Shown piece after piece: positions 29,446 to 38,048 of a stretch of DNA of 64,000 nucleotides (positions within the stretch are counted from its first letter, which is position 1; each line of letters begins with the position of its first letter). Location of the stretch: the NCBI RefSeq assembly GCF_003148495.1, contig NZ_QGGH01000007.1:124001-188000 (forward strand). Direction: 5' to 3'. Source of the stretch: Mesorhizobium loti (GTDB taxonomy: Bacteria > Pseudomonadota > Alphaproteobacteria > Rhizobiales > Rhizobiaceae). The notes under the pieces were generated by a model that was not told the DNA's origin, did not search any database, and saw only the letters and a list, made by a program, of their open reading frames with translations. Position numbers and translations under genes: made by a program.

Positions 29446-30243
29446 ATGTATTCGGTCAATTATCACCGCGCCGCCTCGGTCACTGATGCCGCCAAGCTGA
29501 TCAAGACGGGTGACGCCAAGCTGCTTTCGGGCGGCATGACGCTGATCCCGGCGATGAAGACGCGGCTCGCCGCACCTTCCGACCTTGTCGACCTGTCGCG
29601 GATCAAGGAGCTGCAGGGCGTCAAGGTGTCGGGCAAGACCGTCACCATCGGCGCTGCCACCACGCATCACGCCGTTGCCAATGACGAGAAGCTGAAGAAG
29701 GCCTGTCCGGCGCTTGCCCATCTCGCATCGCTGATCGGCGATCCGGCGGTGCGCCACAAGGGGACGATCGGCGGCTCGATCGCCAACAACGATCCAGCGG
29801 CCGATTATCCGGCGGCGCTGCTGGCGTTGGGCGCCACCATCGTCACCAACAAGCGCCAGATCGCGGCCGACAAGTTCTTCAAGGGCCTGTTCGAGACGTC
29901 GTTGAAGGACGGTGAGATCGTCACCGCCGTCACCTTCACCGCGCCGGCCAAGGCGGCTTACGAAAAATTCCGCAACCCGGCATCGCGCTATGCCATCGTT
30001 GGCGTGTTCGTGGCCAAAGGCAAGGATGGCGTCAGCGTCGCCGTCACCGGCGCCGGCGACGACGGCGTCTTCCGCTCGAAGGAGATCGAGGCCGCATTGG
30101 CCAAGAATTTCGCGGCCTCGGCACTCGACGGCCTGAAAGTGCCGGCGAAGAATCTGATGACCGACATCCATGCCTCGGCCGACTATCGCGCCAATCTGAT
30201 CGCGGTGATGGCCAAGCGGGCGGTGGCTGCCGCCAACGCCTGA
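29446..30243 (+). CDS. coxM: Form II CoxM: FAD-binding medium subunit
   Basis: A 265-residue flavoprotein subunit of the xanthine dehydrogenase family. FAD-binding motifs are LLSGGMTLIPAMKTRL (residues ~27-42) and TIGGSIANNDPAADYPAALLALGA (~106-130). It takes electrons from CoxS. It is the last gene of coxSLM, 12 bp after coxL with GAGGAACGAGC before its ATG. Its TGA stop is the first triplet of the second intergenic repeat copy. Confidence 0.93.
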   Translation: MYSVNYHRAASVTDAAKLIKTGDAKLLSGGMTLIPAMKTRLAAPSDLVDLSRIKELQGVKVSGKTVTIGAATTHHAVANDEKLKKACPALAHLASLIGDPAVRHKGTIGGSIANNDPAADYPAALLALGATIVTNKRQIAADKFFKGLFETSLKDGEIVTAVTFTAPAKAAYEKFRNPASRYAIVGVFVAKGKDGVSVAVTGAGDDGVFRSKEIEAALAKNFAASALDGLKVPAKNLMTDIHASADYRANLIAVMAKRAVAAANA

Positions 30244-30414
30244 GAAACTGTTTGGAAACTCTACTCTGGCGGCCATCTGATGGCGTTTTCTGCGCTTCCC
30301 CGTTCTACTGCGTCGCAGTAGAACTGAGCTCACGGACCCAAATGTCCGCTGCGCTCCGGTTCTCGAAACCACCACCATATGACTCGCCAGAGCGAATTTC
30401 GAAACAGTTTCTGA
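30241..30414. repeat. Palindromic intergenic repeat, copy 2 (RIME-like)
   Basis: This is homologous to 15203-15350 over its whole length, with inverted ends (TGAGAAACTGTTTGGAAA / reverse complement of TTTCGAAACAGTTTCTGA). It is 26 bp longer, mainly because of an extra inner palindrome (30303-30323; arms TTCTACTGCG and CGCAGTAGAA around one T). As in copy 1, it begins exactly at the upstream gene's TGA. Confidence 0.82.
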
Positions 30415-30435
30415 CACGATGAGTTGCAGACAAGG

Positions 30436-30459
30436 AAAGGGGCCCTCGGGGCCCTTTTT
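30436..30459 (+). terminator. Rho-independent terminator downstream of coxM
   Basis: AAAGGG and CCCTTT arms with inner CCC/GGG pairs (one bulged G, loop TCG) form a nine-pair stem followed by TTTTT. It lies about 190 bp after coxM, past the palindromic repeat, and most likely ends the coxSLM transcript. Confidence 0.75.
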
Positions 30460-30685
30460 CGTGTGTGGTGACCTGTATCCGTCCTGTTGCTGATGGAATC
30501 GCCGCCGTGCAGCAATTCTCTGCTTGAAGCAATTCCGGCCGATACTTCGCCCGGAAATGTTCCGGCCGCGATCTCGCACTTGCACAAAGTGATATTGCAC
30601 TGCAATATGACCTGGGGCGGGAATGCGAGCCGGGTTCGGAGTGTACCGCCGTGCCCTTTCGCATGCCTAATGCGAAAGGATCGGC

Positions 30686-31708
30686 ATGACCGACATCTCC
30701 GCGACGCATGCCGTTCCATTCCGGTCCGCCGTCGACAGACCAGCCAGAACAAGACTGGCCTATCTCGACGGCTGGCGCGGCCTGTCGATCGCCCTGGTGC
30801 TGATCGGCCATTTCTTTCCCGTTCCCGGGATCAATCTCGGCGTGCTGGGCGTCGAATTCTTCTTCGTGCTCAGCGGCCGGCTGATGGGCGAGATCCTGTT
30901 CATCGAACGCTACCCGCTGAAGAAATTCTTCAAGCGCCGCTTTTCCCGCATCTATCCGGCGCTTCTGGTCTTCGTGGTCGTCGCGATGGTTGCGCTCTCC
31001 GGCACATTCATCGCCTTCAAATGGAAGGCGGCGCTGACGGCGCTGACATTCACCTATAATTATGCCGGCATTCTCGTGACGCGGGCAGGGGCGCTCGACC
31101 ATATATGGTCGCTCTGCATCGAGGAGCACGCCTATATCATCCTGGCGCTGATCAGCGTCATCGTCTCAAGCCGCTCTCGCGTCGTCGTGCTGCTCCTGGC
31201 GCTGGCCTTTCTGGCCATGGCCAACGGCGCGGTTTCGTACTGGGTCTTCGGGATGGACTACGAAACCACCTATTGGCGCACCGACGTGCACATCGCGTCG
31301 ATCCTGCTGTCGGCTTCGATCTGCCTGCTCAAGGCCGATGGCAGGCTGCCGGCGGTCTTGCGAGGCAAGCATGTGGCCCTGGCGGCATCGATCTGCGCCG
31401 TTCTGCTGTTCCTCGATCCGGTGCCGACGCCGATCCACTATCTCTTCGCAGTGCCGCTGCTGGCTCTGGCCGTCAATGTGCTCGATTTCAGCCCGCGCTA
31501 TTTTTCCGGACTGCTGTCCTCCTGGCCAATGGCAACGCTGGGACTGTGGTCGTACTCGCTCTATCTGTGGCAGCAGCCGTTCTATAAATTCGTCTATGAG
31601 CAAGGCAGCGCGCCGATCCCGATGCTGGCCGGCGTCTTTGCCTGCGCGCTCTGCAGCTACTACCTGATCGAACGACCGGCACGCGAATGGCTTAACCGCA
31701 ACTGGTGA
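30686..31708 (+). CDS. Membrane-bound acyltransferase (acyltransferase 3 / OafA family)
   Basis: A 340-residue protein with about ten membrane helices. Family motifs are RLAYLDGWRGLSIALVLIGHFF (with the conserved Arg/His) and GVEFFFVLSGRLMGEIL, then a basic loop KKFFKRRFSRIYP. Such enzymes O-acetylate or O-acylate polysaccharides, lipid A or Nod factors. No polysaccharide genes are adjacent, so the target is open. The start is preceded by GAAAGGATCGGC. Confidence 0.9.
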   Translation: MTDISATHAVPFRSAVDRPARTRLAYLDGWRGLSIALVLIGHFFPVPGINLGVLGVEFFFVLSGRLMGEILFIERYPLKKFFKRRFSRIYPALLVFVVVAMVALSGTFIAFKWKAALTALTFTYNYAGILVTRAGALDHIWSLCIEEHAYIILALISVIVSSRSRVVVLLLALAFLAMANGAVSYWVFGMDYETTYWRTDVHIASILLSASICLLKADGRLPAVLRGKHVALAASICAVLLFLDPVPTPIHYLFAVPLLALAVNVLDFSPRYFSGLLSSWPMATLGLWSYSLYLWQQPFYKFVYEQGSAPIPMLAGVFACALCSYYLIERPAREWLNRNW

Positions 31709-31720
31709 ATGCCGCCGGCC

Positions 31721-32206
31721 TCATCGAGGCGCTGCCTTTCGTGCCTCGAGATATCGGCGGAGACCGGCTTCGCCGCGCGGTGTTGTCCAGCGATGGTTCC
31801 AGGCGAAGGCCGGCCGCAGCAGCGGGGCGAGGAATTTGAGGATCGGCCTCAGCACCGTGACCTGCCAGGTCAATTGCACATGGGTGCCGGTGCCCGATGG
31901 CGACAATTCCGCCCGCCACAGCCCGTCGAAATCGCCGTGGGTTTTCGCCACCACCAGGCGGCCGGGTACGAGTTCCGCTGCCTCGATGATGAAATTCAGC
32001 TCATAGGGCAGGGCGCCGCGAGCCCTGGCTCTTGCACGCGAACCGATGGTCGCCTTGCCCTTGTTGTCGAGCGGCACCACTTCCTTGTAGACGTCGCCCC
32101 ACCAGAGCGGCAGCAACTCGGCATCCGAGAGCACCTCCCACACTTCCTGCGGCGTACCCTCGGGGATGTGCCAGCTTTCATCGAAGCGGAAGACGTTGCT
32201 TGGCAT
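31721..32206 (-). CDS. SRPBCC (START/Bet v1-like) domain protein
   Basis: A 161-residue single-domain protein of the polyketide cyclase/SRPBCC fold. Typical elements are WHIPEGTPQEVWEVLSDAELLPLWWGDVY near the N-terminus and a C-terminal helix (PILKFLAPLLRPAFAWNHRWTTPRGEAGLRRYLE). The fold makes a hydrophobic ligand pocket; the ligand is unknown. The ATG at 32206 is preceded by a perfect GGAGGAAA. It is the third minus-strand gene after cutC and a GNAT gene, 68 bp away. Confidence 0.85.
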   Translation of the reverse strand: MPSNVFRFDESWHIPEGTPQEVWEVLSDAELLPLWWGDVYKEVVPLDNKGKATIGSRARARARGALPYELNFIIEAAELVPGRLVVAKTHGDFDGLWRAELSPSGTGTHVQLTWQVTVLRPILKFLAPLLRPAFAWNHRWTTPRGEAGLRRYLEARKAAPR

Positions 32207-32274
32207 TGCGTTTCCTCCGGTTGGCGGAAACACCTACATTAGCTCTGGCTTCTTTGTGTGGCCAGCGCAGCGGA

Positions 32275-32772
32275 TCAGGCGGTGATCTGCCTGACGTAAT
32301 AGCGCACCGCTTTCTTGCCGCCGTGGATCACCGCGTCACCGGCCTCAGTGAAGCCGAGTGCGGCGTGGAAGGCATCCGAGGCGGGATTGGGCGGGTCGGT
32401 GTTGACCTCGCAGGTGACCAGCGTGTGACCGGCGCGCGCGACATGGCCGAACAGGTCCTGGTAGAGCCGGCGGGCATGGCCGCGGCCACGCGCGCTAGCC
32501 GCAACGACGACACGGTCGACATAGACGAAGCGCTCGTAGCGCTCGCGGAACCACAAGAAATTCGGGCTGTCGTAACGGGCGTCCTGGTCGAAGGTCATGA
32601 TGAAGGCTTCGAGATCACCGATGCGGCGTGCATAGAACGTTTCGCCGAGCAGGAAAGACAGCCGCTCTGGCTCCAGCCACGACAGTTCGGCGGCGTGCTC
32701 ATTGTTGAGCGTCAGGATCGCCGCTTCGTCTTCGGCCAGTACACGGCTGATCGGGGCAGGGGCTGCGCTCAT
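32275..32772 (-). CDS. GNAT-family N-acetyltransferase
   Basis: A 165-residue GNAT protein. The acetyl-CoA pyrophosphate loop is VVVAASARGRGHARRLYQDLFGHV (about residues 91-114), and the C-terminal ASDAFHAALGFTEAGDAVIHGGKKAVRYYV matches the motif B region. Its substrate is unknown. The ATG overlaps the cutC stop as ATGA, so the two are coupled. Confidence 0.88.
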   Translation of the reverse strand: MSAAPAPISRVLAEDEAAILTLNNEHAAELSWLEPERLSFLLGETFYARRIGDLEAFIMTFDQDARYDSPNFLWFRERYERFVYVDRVVVAASARGRGHARRLYQDLFGHVARAGHTLVTCEVNTDPPNPASDAFHAALGFTEAGDAVIHGGKKAVRYYVRQITA

Positions 32773-33539
32773 GCCTTGGCTGCCTTGATGGTGGCCGCCA
32801 CGAGGTCGGTGTCAGTCAGCGTGTTGCGATACTCGCGGTCGAGGTCGGAGCCACCCATGCCGACATGGGGATTTCGGTAGTTCATAGCGCTTGGCACATC
32901 CTTGAGGGCTGCGAAATGCATTTCGGACAGGCCGGTTTTGCTGCGCACGTCGGCGATGTTGTGCAAGTCCAGCCCACCGCAGCCGAGGATGACGATGCGG
33001 TCGCCGGCCTGCCGCACCAGATCCGCCAGGAGTGAAGCGCCTTCTACTGCCGTGTCACGCTGGCCGCTGGTCAGCACGCGGCCGACCTTGCTGCGGATCA
33101 ACGCTTCCAACGCCTCGGCCGGGTCGCGCGTCATGTCGAAGGCGCGATGGCAGGTGACGTGCAAGGGGCCGGCGGCCTGCGTCAGTTCGCTCATGCGCGC
33201 TTCGTCAATGGTGCCGTCGGCGTTCAGGCAGCCGAACACCACGCCGGGCACGCCGAGCTCGCGTAGTGCCGAGACATCGGCCAGCATCGAGGCGTACTCG
33301 GTTTCGCTGTAGAGAAAATCGCCGCCGCGCGGCCGCACCATGACATGAAACGGCACGCTTGCCTGGTCGAGGGCGGCGCGCACCGTGCCAAGGCTCGGCG
33401 TGATGCCGCCTTCAACGAGGCTGGCACACAATTCGACGCGATCGGCGCCGGCAGCTTCTGCTGCCAGCAGGCCGTCAATGCCTTCGACACAGATTTCGAT
33501 CAGCGGCAGGCGATTCTCTCTGGTCAAGGGGCGATCCAA
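32769..33539 (-). CDS. cutC: CutC family protein (copper homeostasis protein CutC)
   Basis: A 256-residue TIM-barrel protein of the CutC family. Signature segments are IEICVEGIDGLLAAEAAGADRVELCASLVEGGITPSLGTVRAA, MVRPRGGDFLYSETEYASM, VTCHRAFDMTRDPAEALE and ILGCGGL. The name comes from copper tolerance in E. coli, but the enzymatic role is unclear. The start is a TTG at 33539 or a second TTG at 33524; no ATG fits the frame. It heads the cutC-GNAT-SRPBCC unit. Confidence 0.9.
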   Translation of the reverse strand: MDRPLTRENRLPLIEICVEGIDGLLAAEAAGADRVELCASLVEGGITPSLGTVRAALDQASVPFHVMVRPRGGDFLYSETEYASMLADVSALRELGVPGVVFGCLNADGTIDEARMSELTQAAGPLHVTCHRAFDMTRDPAEALEALIRSKVGRVLTSGQRDTAVEGASLLADLVRQAGDRIVILGCGGLDLHNIADVRSKTGLSEMHFAALKDVPSAMNYRNPHVGMGGSDLDREYRNTLTDTDLVAATIKAAKA

Positions 33540-33631
33540 TCCATGATGTCGCCGACAGCCCTAGCATCGGGCCGGTTGGCGCGAAAGCATGAACAGCGCG
33601 CCGCCATTTGGGCCAGGCGGCATTTCCCCGC

Positions 33632-33661
33632 TTGACACTCTCATAACCATGGAGTTATGGA
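33632..33661 (+). promoter_or_regulatory. Candidate promoter with overlapping operator for the carboxymuconolactone decarboxylase-like gene
   Basis: TTGACA (33632-33637) and TATGGA (33656-33661), 18 bp apart, resemble a sigma-70 promoter. Between and across them lies an inverted repeat CATAAC / GTTATG (33642-33659), and a further GGTTATGG follows at 33679-33686. The dyad overlapping the -10 suggests repression. Confidence 0.45.
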
Positions 33662-33770
33662 TTAATCAATAGCCAAATGGTTATGGGTTTGTCGTCGGCA
33701 ACATGGCGGCGCGGCCGGCATCCGGGCCGGTAAAACATGCCCTGACGAAACACTTCAAAGGAGAAAGACC

Positions 33771-34226
33771 ATGCAAGCAAGGATCAAAAACCCGGTGGTA
33801 CTCATTCCCGGATCCGTGCAGGCGCTGCTGGCGCTGGACAAGTCGACCGAGGCGGCCGACGTACCCTATGTCACACGCAAGCTCATCCATCTGCGCGCCA
33901 GCCAGATCAACAACTGCGCTGTATGCGTCGACATGCATGCGCGCGAACTGAAGAAGGCCGGCGAAAAGGACGAACGCATCTTTGCGCTAGCGGCATGGCG
34001 GGAGACGCCTTACTTCACCGATGCGGAACGCGCGGCGCTGGCGCTGGCTGAGGCCGGCACACGGCTCGCCGACCGGCCGGACGCGGTGCCGGACGATGTC
34101 TGGGACGAGGCCGCCCGGCACTATGATGAAAAGGCGCTAGCTGCCCTCGTCATCCAGATCGCGCTCATCAACGCCTTCAACCGGCTGAACGCCACGACAC
34201 GGCAGATGGTCGGCGCCTGGGGTTAA
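33771..34226 (+). CDS. Carboxymuconolactone decarboxylase / AhpD-like family protein
   Basis: A 151-residue helical protein. It holds the AhpD redox motif C-x2-C-x3-H (NNCAVCVDMHARE; Cys49, Cys52, His56). Members with this motif act as alkylhydroperoxidases or thiol-dependent reductases. The ATG follows AAAGGAGAAAGACC, a strong ribosome site. It has its own promoter with an operator-like dyad. Confidence 0.9.
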   Translation: MQARIKNPVVLIPGSVQALLALDKSTEAADVPYVTRKLIHLRASQINNCAVCVDMHARELKKAGEKDERIFALAAWRETPYFTDAERAALALAEAGTRLADRPDAVPDDVWDEAARHYDEKALAALVIQIALINAFNRLNATTRQMVGAWG

Positions 34227-34364
34227 GTGCTTGGCCAAGTGGTCGTGCGCGACGGTGCGGTGACACGTGGCGCGATACCAGGCAGCCGAAATGATGACGC
34301 TAACGGCTGTCTTAGTTTGTTCATCGCGCTGACCTACAAAGTGGCATCAACGATGGAGTGTGCC

Positions 34365-34598
34365 ATGCCAATCGATACGTCAGATCTCGACCAACTCCAG
34401 GGCGCCTACAAGGCTGCGGTGGAGGAATGGATAGCGGCGATCAAGCTGGAAGAGGAACTCGCGTCTGTCAATCATTCAATAGCCGAGATCGACAAATGGG
34501 AAGCGGCGCACTTCAAGGAAGATGAGGTGCGCGGCAAGGTTCTGGAATTGAAGAAAGAGTACGAAGATGCGTTGCGCAAGGAGCAATTCGGCTTCTGA
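34365..34598 (+). CDS. Small coiled-coil protein of unknown function
   Basis: A 77-residue acidic, highly helical protein (YKAAVEEWIAAIKLEEELASVNHSIAEIDKWEAAHFKEDEVRGKVLELKKEYEDALRKEQ). It has no signal peptide or known motif. The ATG at 34365 is preceded by GGAG; the longer frame from 34227 would begin inside sequence with no conserved character. Function unknown. Confidence 0.6.
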   Translation: MPIDTSDLDQLQGAYKAAVEEWIAAIKLEEELASVNHSIAEIDKWEAAHFKEDEVRGKVLELKKEYEDALRKEQFGF

Positions 34599-34724
34599 AA
34601 TTGTCGACTGAGCAAGGCACACCAGGGATATTTGCGCCACCATGTTCAGACGGGTGGTCAGAAGCCTTACCGACATTCCTGGGCACATTTGTCGACATGT
34701 CGAACGTATCCTGGGCGGCCAAAG

Positions 34725-35156
34725 CTACTGGCGCAGTTCCGTGTTCTTGGCGCCTTCCTCGACCTGATCGATCACCAGCAGCTTCACCGGACCATCGCCG
34801 ATATTGGTGGCCTGATGCCACTGGCCGATCATTTCAACGATGAAATCGCCAGTCTTGTAAGTGTTGCTGTTGCCGCTCTCGACATTGGTGACCTTCAGCG
34901 TGCCGGCCTGGACATAGGCGTAGCGCGGGAAGGAGTGTCTGTGAACAGGCAAGGTCGCGCCCGGCGCGATGTCGTAGGTCGACGCCAGCACCTGCACGTT
35001 CTTCTGCGGCAGCGTGATCGGCTGGCCGGACGCCGTCGTCGTGCGTGATGCCAGTGGCGTCACCACGACAGGCGTGCCGCTGCTGTCCAGCGCCCAAGCC
35101 GGGTTTACGGAAAAGGCCGCTGTGAGCAATAGCACCGACACCAGAATTTTTCGCAT
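34725..35156 (-). CDS. Exported cupin-domain protein
   Basis: A 143-residue protein with a signal peptide (MRKILVSVLLLTAAFSVNPAWA). The mature part is a single cupin: LPVHRHSFPRYAYVQAGTLKV contains the first metal-binding motif (H-x-H, and a tyrosine where a Glu is common), and TGDFIVEMIGQWHQATNIG gives the second-motif His. The ATG at 35156 follows TTGGAGCGAATC. It is probably a periplasmic metal-binding protein; its substrate is unknown. Confidence 0.82.
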   Translation of the reverse strand: MRKILVSVLLLTAAFSVNPAWALDSSGTPVVVTPLASRTTTASGQPITLPQKNVQVLASTYDIAPGATLPVHRHSFPRYAYVQAGTLKVTNVESGNSNTYKTGDFIVEMIGQWHQATNIGDGPVKLLVIDQVEEGAKNTELRQ

Positions 35157-35376
35157 GATTCGCTCCAACCGTGGTGTCAGCATCGCGCGGTAGTCATCTG
35201 CTAGCAAGGCAGCGTTGAGCGCGCGGTTCAATGGACCTTGTGCGGTGCGGCAGAGTTGGGCTAGCGGCCAAGAGCGAGTCGGCGATGAGTGCGGCTGCTG
35301 GCGGCGGCCTAGCCAGGTCAGCCTCGCAACAGTCAGTGCTAATATAAGGTTCGAGGCGTTACCACAGGAGGTTTCA

Positions 35377-35622
35377 ATGGTTTCCGCGATCGCAAATCAG
35401 CATCGGCAAGTACCGGAAAAACAAACGGCAGTGGGAAAGCCGGAAACGAGCGATGGATTTTCACGAGGCCGCAGCGCAGACGCCGTGGGACATCTCGCCA
35501 AAATTATGGTTGCCGCAACCGGCGACGTGGATGCTGGTGCGCGAGGTCGCGCGGCATCCAAGATCGCCAGGATGGATATCACGGTTTTGACGCCACCACC
35601 TGAAGAACCATCAGTGGAGTAA
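35377..35622 (+). CDS. Small hypothetical protein
   Basis: An 81-residue protein starting at an ATG with a perfect ACAGGAGGTTTCA ribosome site, the main reason to believe it. The sequence is polar with a Gly/Ala-rich middle (SADAVGHLAKIMVAATGDVDAGARGRAASKIARMD) and a proline-rich tail. I do not recognise a family. Confidence 0.55.
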   Translation: MVSAIANQHRQVPEKQTAVGKPETSDGFSRGRSADAVGHLAKIMVAATGDVDAGARGRAASKIARMDITVLTPPPEEPSVE

Positions 35623-35685
35623 GATAAGCCGTTTCGGGCGCTTCGGGCCGCGCTCGTCATCAGCGGCATGCGACCCGATCATGAG

Positions 35686-35883
35686 CTATGCGACGGCTCT
35701 CAGCGGCGGCTCCGCCAACGTCCCCAGGCCTGCGCATCCCGAGCAGGCGATCGTCTTTCCGGGGCAACCGGTCCGATGCGTCCCTTGCGGGCAGCAATGC
35801 CCGTTTGACGCCGACCATTTGGAGCAGTCGAAGACCCTGCCGCTGCCATGACAGCGCAGGCATTCCATATTCACTGAAGTCAT
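35686..35883 (-). CDS. Small protein with DnaJ-type CxxCxGxG zinc motifs
   Basis: A 65-residue cysteine-rich protein. It contains two motifs related to the DnaJ central zinc domain, CLRCHGSG near the start and CSGCAGLG near the end, with four further cysteines between. It likely binds one or two zinc ions. The start may also be the ATG at 35868. No partner gene is evident. An overlapping longer frame on the same strand lacks the motifs. Confidence 0.6.
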   Translation of the reverse strand: MTSVNMECLRCHGSGRVFDCSKWSASNGHCCPQGTHRTGCPGKTIACSGCAGLGTLAEPPLRAVA

Positions 35884-36049
35884 CGCCAATTCTTGCCCAA
35901 CCAAAACGCACTACCCCAACGCCGCAAGTAGCAGGAATCATTGCGCTTTCAAGCACAGCGCCCTGACTTAAATTGGGTGGATTGATGATGCGGGGAGAGA
36001 CGGCCGGCGTCGACTGGGGGGCCGGTTGAGCGGCCTAAGCCTTGGAAGA

Positions 36050-36322
36050 TCAATCCACGCCTGCAACGGCGGGCTGTTGCCCGGCCGTCATCAAGGTCAT
36101 CGTGATGAGCTTCCTCGCCTCGATCCGCTTAAGGCAATGATCGGGAATATCTGGCCACGTCGCCTTGGCGCATTCTTTCTCCGTGACCGCGACGGATGTC
36201 TCCGGCTGCACGTTCGCGGCCTGCGTAGCGGTGGATGACGCGAAGAGAACCGTCTGAGTCAGCAGAGCCGATAAGGCGGCGACCTGGAACAGCACAGCAG
36301 CAAGGGCGATCTTTTTGAGCAT
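36050..36322 (-). CDS. Small exported protein with two conserved-looking cysteines
   Basis: A 90-residue protein with an N-terminal signal peptide (MLKKIALAAVLFQVAALSALLTQTVLFA). The short mature part has KECAKATWPDIPDHCLKRIEARK, in which two cysteines could form a disulphide. Small exported proteins with a CAKATWPxIPxxC stretch are familiar from Hyphomicrobiales, but no function is known to me. Confidence 0.65.
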   Translation of the reverse strand: MLKKIALAAVLFQVAALSALLTQTVLFASSTATQAANVQPETSVAVTEKECAKATWPDIPDHCLKRIEARKLITMTLMTAGQQPAVAGVD

Positions 36323-36417
36323 GCCAGAGAACGCTCTTCAACGGTCCCGGTTCCTCCAGCTTTCAGTTTTCGGCGCCCTAGCGGGAACAAGAGACGCGGA
36401 TTCCGGTTAAATGGATT

Positions 36418-36582
36418 ATGCCAAACAAGATCAAGGAACCGCCACCGAAGGCCGAACCGAAGAAGGCAGATCCTCGGCGTCGCGACAAAGAAGCACCGCC
36501 AGAGCTTGAACACGTCGATCCGCCACCGCGAGACGTGCGAGAGGCACCGGTACCCAATCCAAATGGCGACAAGAAATCCTAA
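36418..36582 (+). CDS. Possible 54-residue proline- and charge-rich protein
   Basis: A short frame beginning MPNKIKEPPPKAEPKKADPR, made almost wholly of Pro, Lys, Glu, Asp and Arg, and ending NPNGDKKS. It has no clear ribosome site. The composition is unlike a random frame in GC-rich DNA, but there is no family to support it. It may be a small disordered protein or chance. Confidence 0.3.
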   Translation: MPNKIKEPPPKAEPKKADPRRRDKEAPPELEHVDPPPRDVREAPVPNPNGDKKS

Positions 36583-36927
36583 CGAGATCGCCGAAGCCGA
36601 AGGCCAGGCTACATGCCTGCTACGCGACAACGCCGTAGCCCCGGTGTCGTGATGTCATAGACGAGTGCGCTGGATCAGCGGAAACGATTCACCCGCGAAA
36701 GGCGGCGGGTCCGGCCTTTTGAGGCAACCTAAGGACTTCCGATTCCGTAGGCATGCGGTAAATCAGCCCTTTTGGGTGATCGACTGAAGGTCTCATAGCT
36801 TTGAAAAATTTGGCTCCCCGGGCCGAATGAAACCGCGAACTACGAGCTGCCGATCCCCCTCGAAACTACGCTAAAACCTTCCGTCAAGACTCGCAAGCGT
36901 GACCGAGAGCGCGCGGAGCGCATCGAA
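36583..36927. other. Gene-less stretch
   Basis: I see no supported gene here. The right third has an open frame running into the AbiEi-like fragment (reading LPIPLETTLKPSVKTRKRDRERAERIE), which may be part of the same decayed or fused gene. Confidence 0.5.
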
Positions 36928-37110
36928 TTGGCCGGCGGGCCTGGGCCATCCCTCCGAGACCGTGCTGTCGCATTTGCCCGTGAAAAGGGTGAAGTGCGAA
37001 CGCGCGAGCTGACTGAGATCGGAATTCCCCGCTGCTATCTGGCCCGGATGTGCGACGAGGGGCTGCTCAGCAAGGTTGGCTATGGAATCTACCGCGCCAC
37101 AGATCGCTAG
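36928..37110 (+). pseudogene. AbiEi-type antitoxin N-terminal domain fragment
   Basis: About 60 residues reading RDRAVAFAREKGEVRTRELTEIGIPRCYLARMCDEGLLSKVGYGIYRA match the winged-helix N-terminal domain of AbiEi-family antitoxins (type IV toxin-antitoxin). Intact proteins continue for another 130 or more residues; here the frame stops just after YGIYRA and no partner AbiEii toxin follows. The start is a TTG. I read it as a remnant. A small stand-alone HTH protein is the alternative. Confidence 0.55.
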
Positions 37111-37453
37111 GTGGCATCATTGGATTTTGGCTAAGCCGTGGTTTGCCGAGAGCATTCTTGACGTCGTTAACACGCGGGGAAGAGGCGCGAGTTCCTGCAC
37201 GGGTCCGGGCAGGATGGTGACCTTCGCGCTGTATCCGAGGCCGTTGTCGATCATCGCGAAGCGGCCCGATGATAGCTTCAGGCGCTGGCGATAGGTGCCT
37301 GAGACGTGTTCGCCGGCTATTGCCGCCCCGCTAGGAAAAAAGACCGGCGCCCTCGCTGGGAGGTTGCCCGAATGGCGCCGGCCAGACGGTCCTTTTCAGG
37401 TCCGCCGCTCTCCAGACATAGCTGAGTCTTCCGCTGCGTCAGGTGGTGGCGGA
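37111..37453. other. Gene-less stretch after the AbiEi-like fragment
   Basis: No supported gene. Only short unsupported frames are present, none with recognisable motifs or ribosome sites. It is probably decayed sequence plus the 3' flank of the MucR-family gene. Confidence 0.5.
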
Positions 37454-37912
37454 CTACGCTTTGGCTTTCCGCCTCGCAGGTGCCTTCTTGGCTTGTGCGA
37501 CGGGTTCAGCCTTGCGGCCAAGCCCGATGGACTTCGCCAGTTGCGAGCGCTGAGCGGCGTAATTCGGAGCTGTCATAGGGTAGTCGTGCGGCAAGTTCCA
37601 TTTGGCGCGATAGGCGTCCGGTGTCAGGCCAAAGTCCGTGCTGAGATGCCGCTTCAGGGATTTGAACTTCTTGCCGTCTTCGAGGCAGATAATGAAGTCC
37701 GGCGTCACCGACCTCTTCGGGTTGACCGCGGGAGTTTGCGGTTCAACGACAGGCGGAATCGGCGTGCCTAATCCGGACAGCGAAGCATGAACCGATGCTA
37801 TCACGTCCGGCAAACCAGACACCGGCAATGGATTGTTGCTGACATATGCTGAGACAATGTTGGCTGTTAACTCAGCTAGTTCGGCAGGGCGGGTGTCGGA
37901 TTCGTTGGTCAT
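37454..37912 (-). CDS. MucR/Ros-family transcriptional regulator with altered zinc ligands
   Basis: A 152-residue MucR-family protein: an N-terminal oligomerisation region (LAELTANIVSAYVSNNPLPVSGLPDVIASVHASL), then the DNA-binding domain CLEDGKKFKSLKRHLSTDFGLTPDAYRAKWNLP, then a basic tail. Ros binds zinc with Cys-x2-Cys and His-x4-His; here the positions are Cys76, Asp79, His89 and Phe94. The last ligand is lost, so zinc is probably not bound, as reported for several M. loti Ml proteins. MucR proteins silence AT-rich promoters, including those of secretion and exopolysaccharide genes, and the AT-rich type I secretion promoter lies just downstream. Confidence 0.9.
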   Translation of the reverse strand: MTNESDTRPAELAELTANIVSAYVSNNPLPVSGLPDVIASVHASLSGLGTPIPPVVEPQTPAVNPKRSVTPDFIICLEDGKKFKSLKRHLSTDFGLTPDAYRAKWNLPHDYPMTAPNYAAQRSQLAKSIGLGRKAEPVAQAKKAPARRKAKA

Positions 37913-38048
37913 TGGTGGTCCTTTTGTCTGATTTATCCCCTCTCTATTGGTTGATGATCAACGACGCAACCGTCCTCCTAAGCCTGGTCTATCGAACTGC
38001 AGTGGAGGCGACGCAGAATTCGTGCAGACTTCGGACAACCTTTTGATG

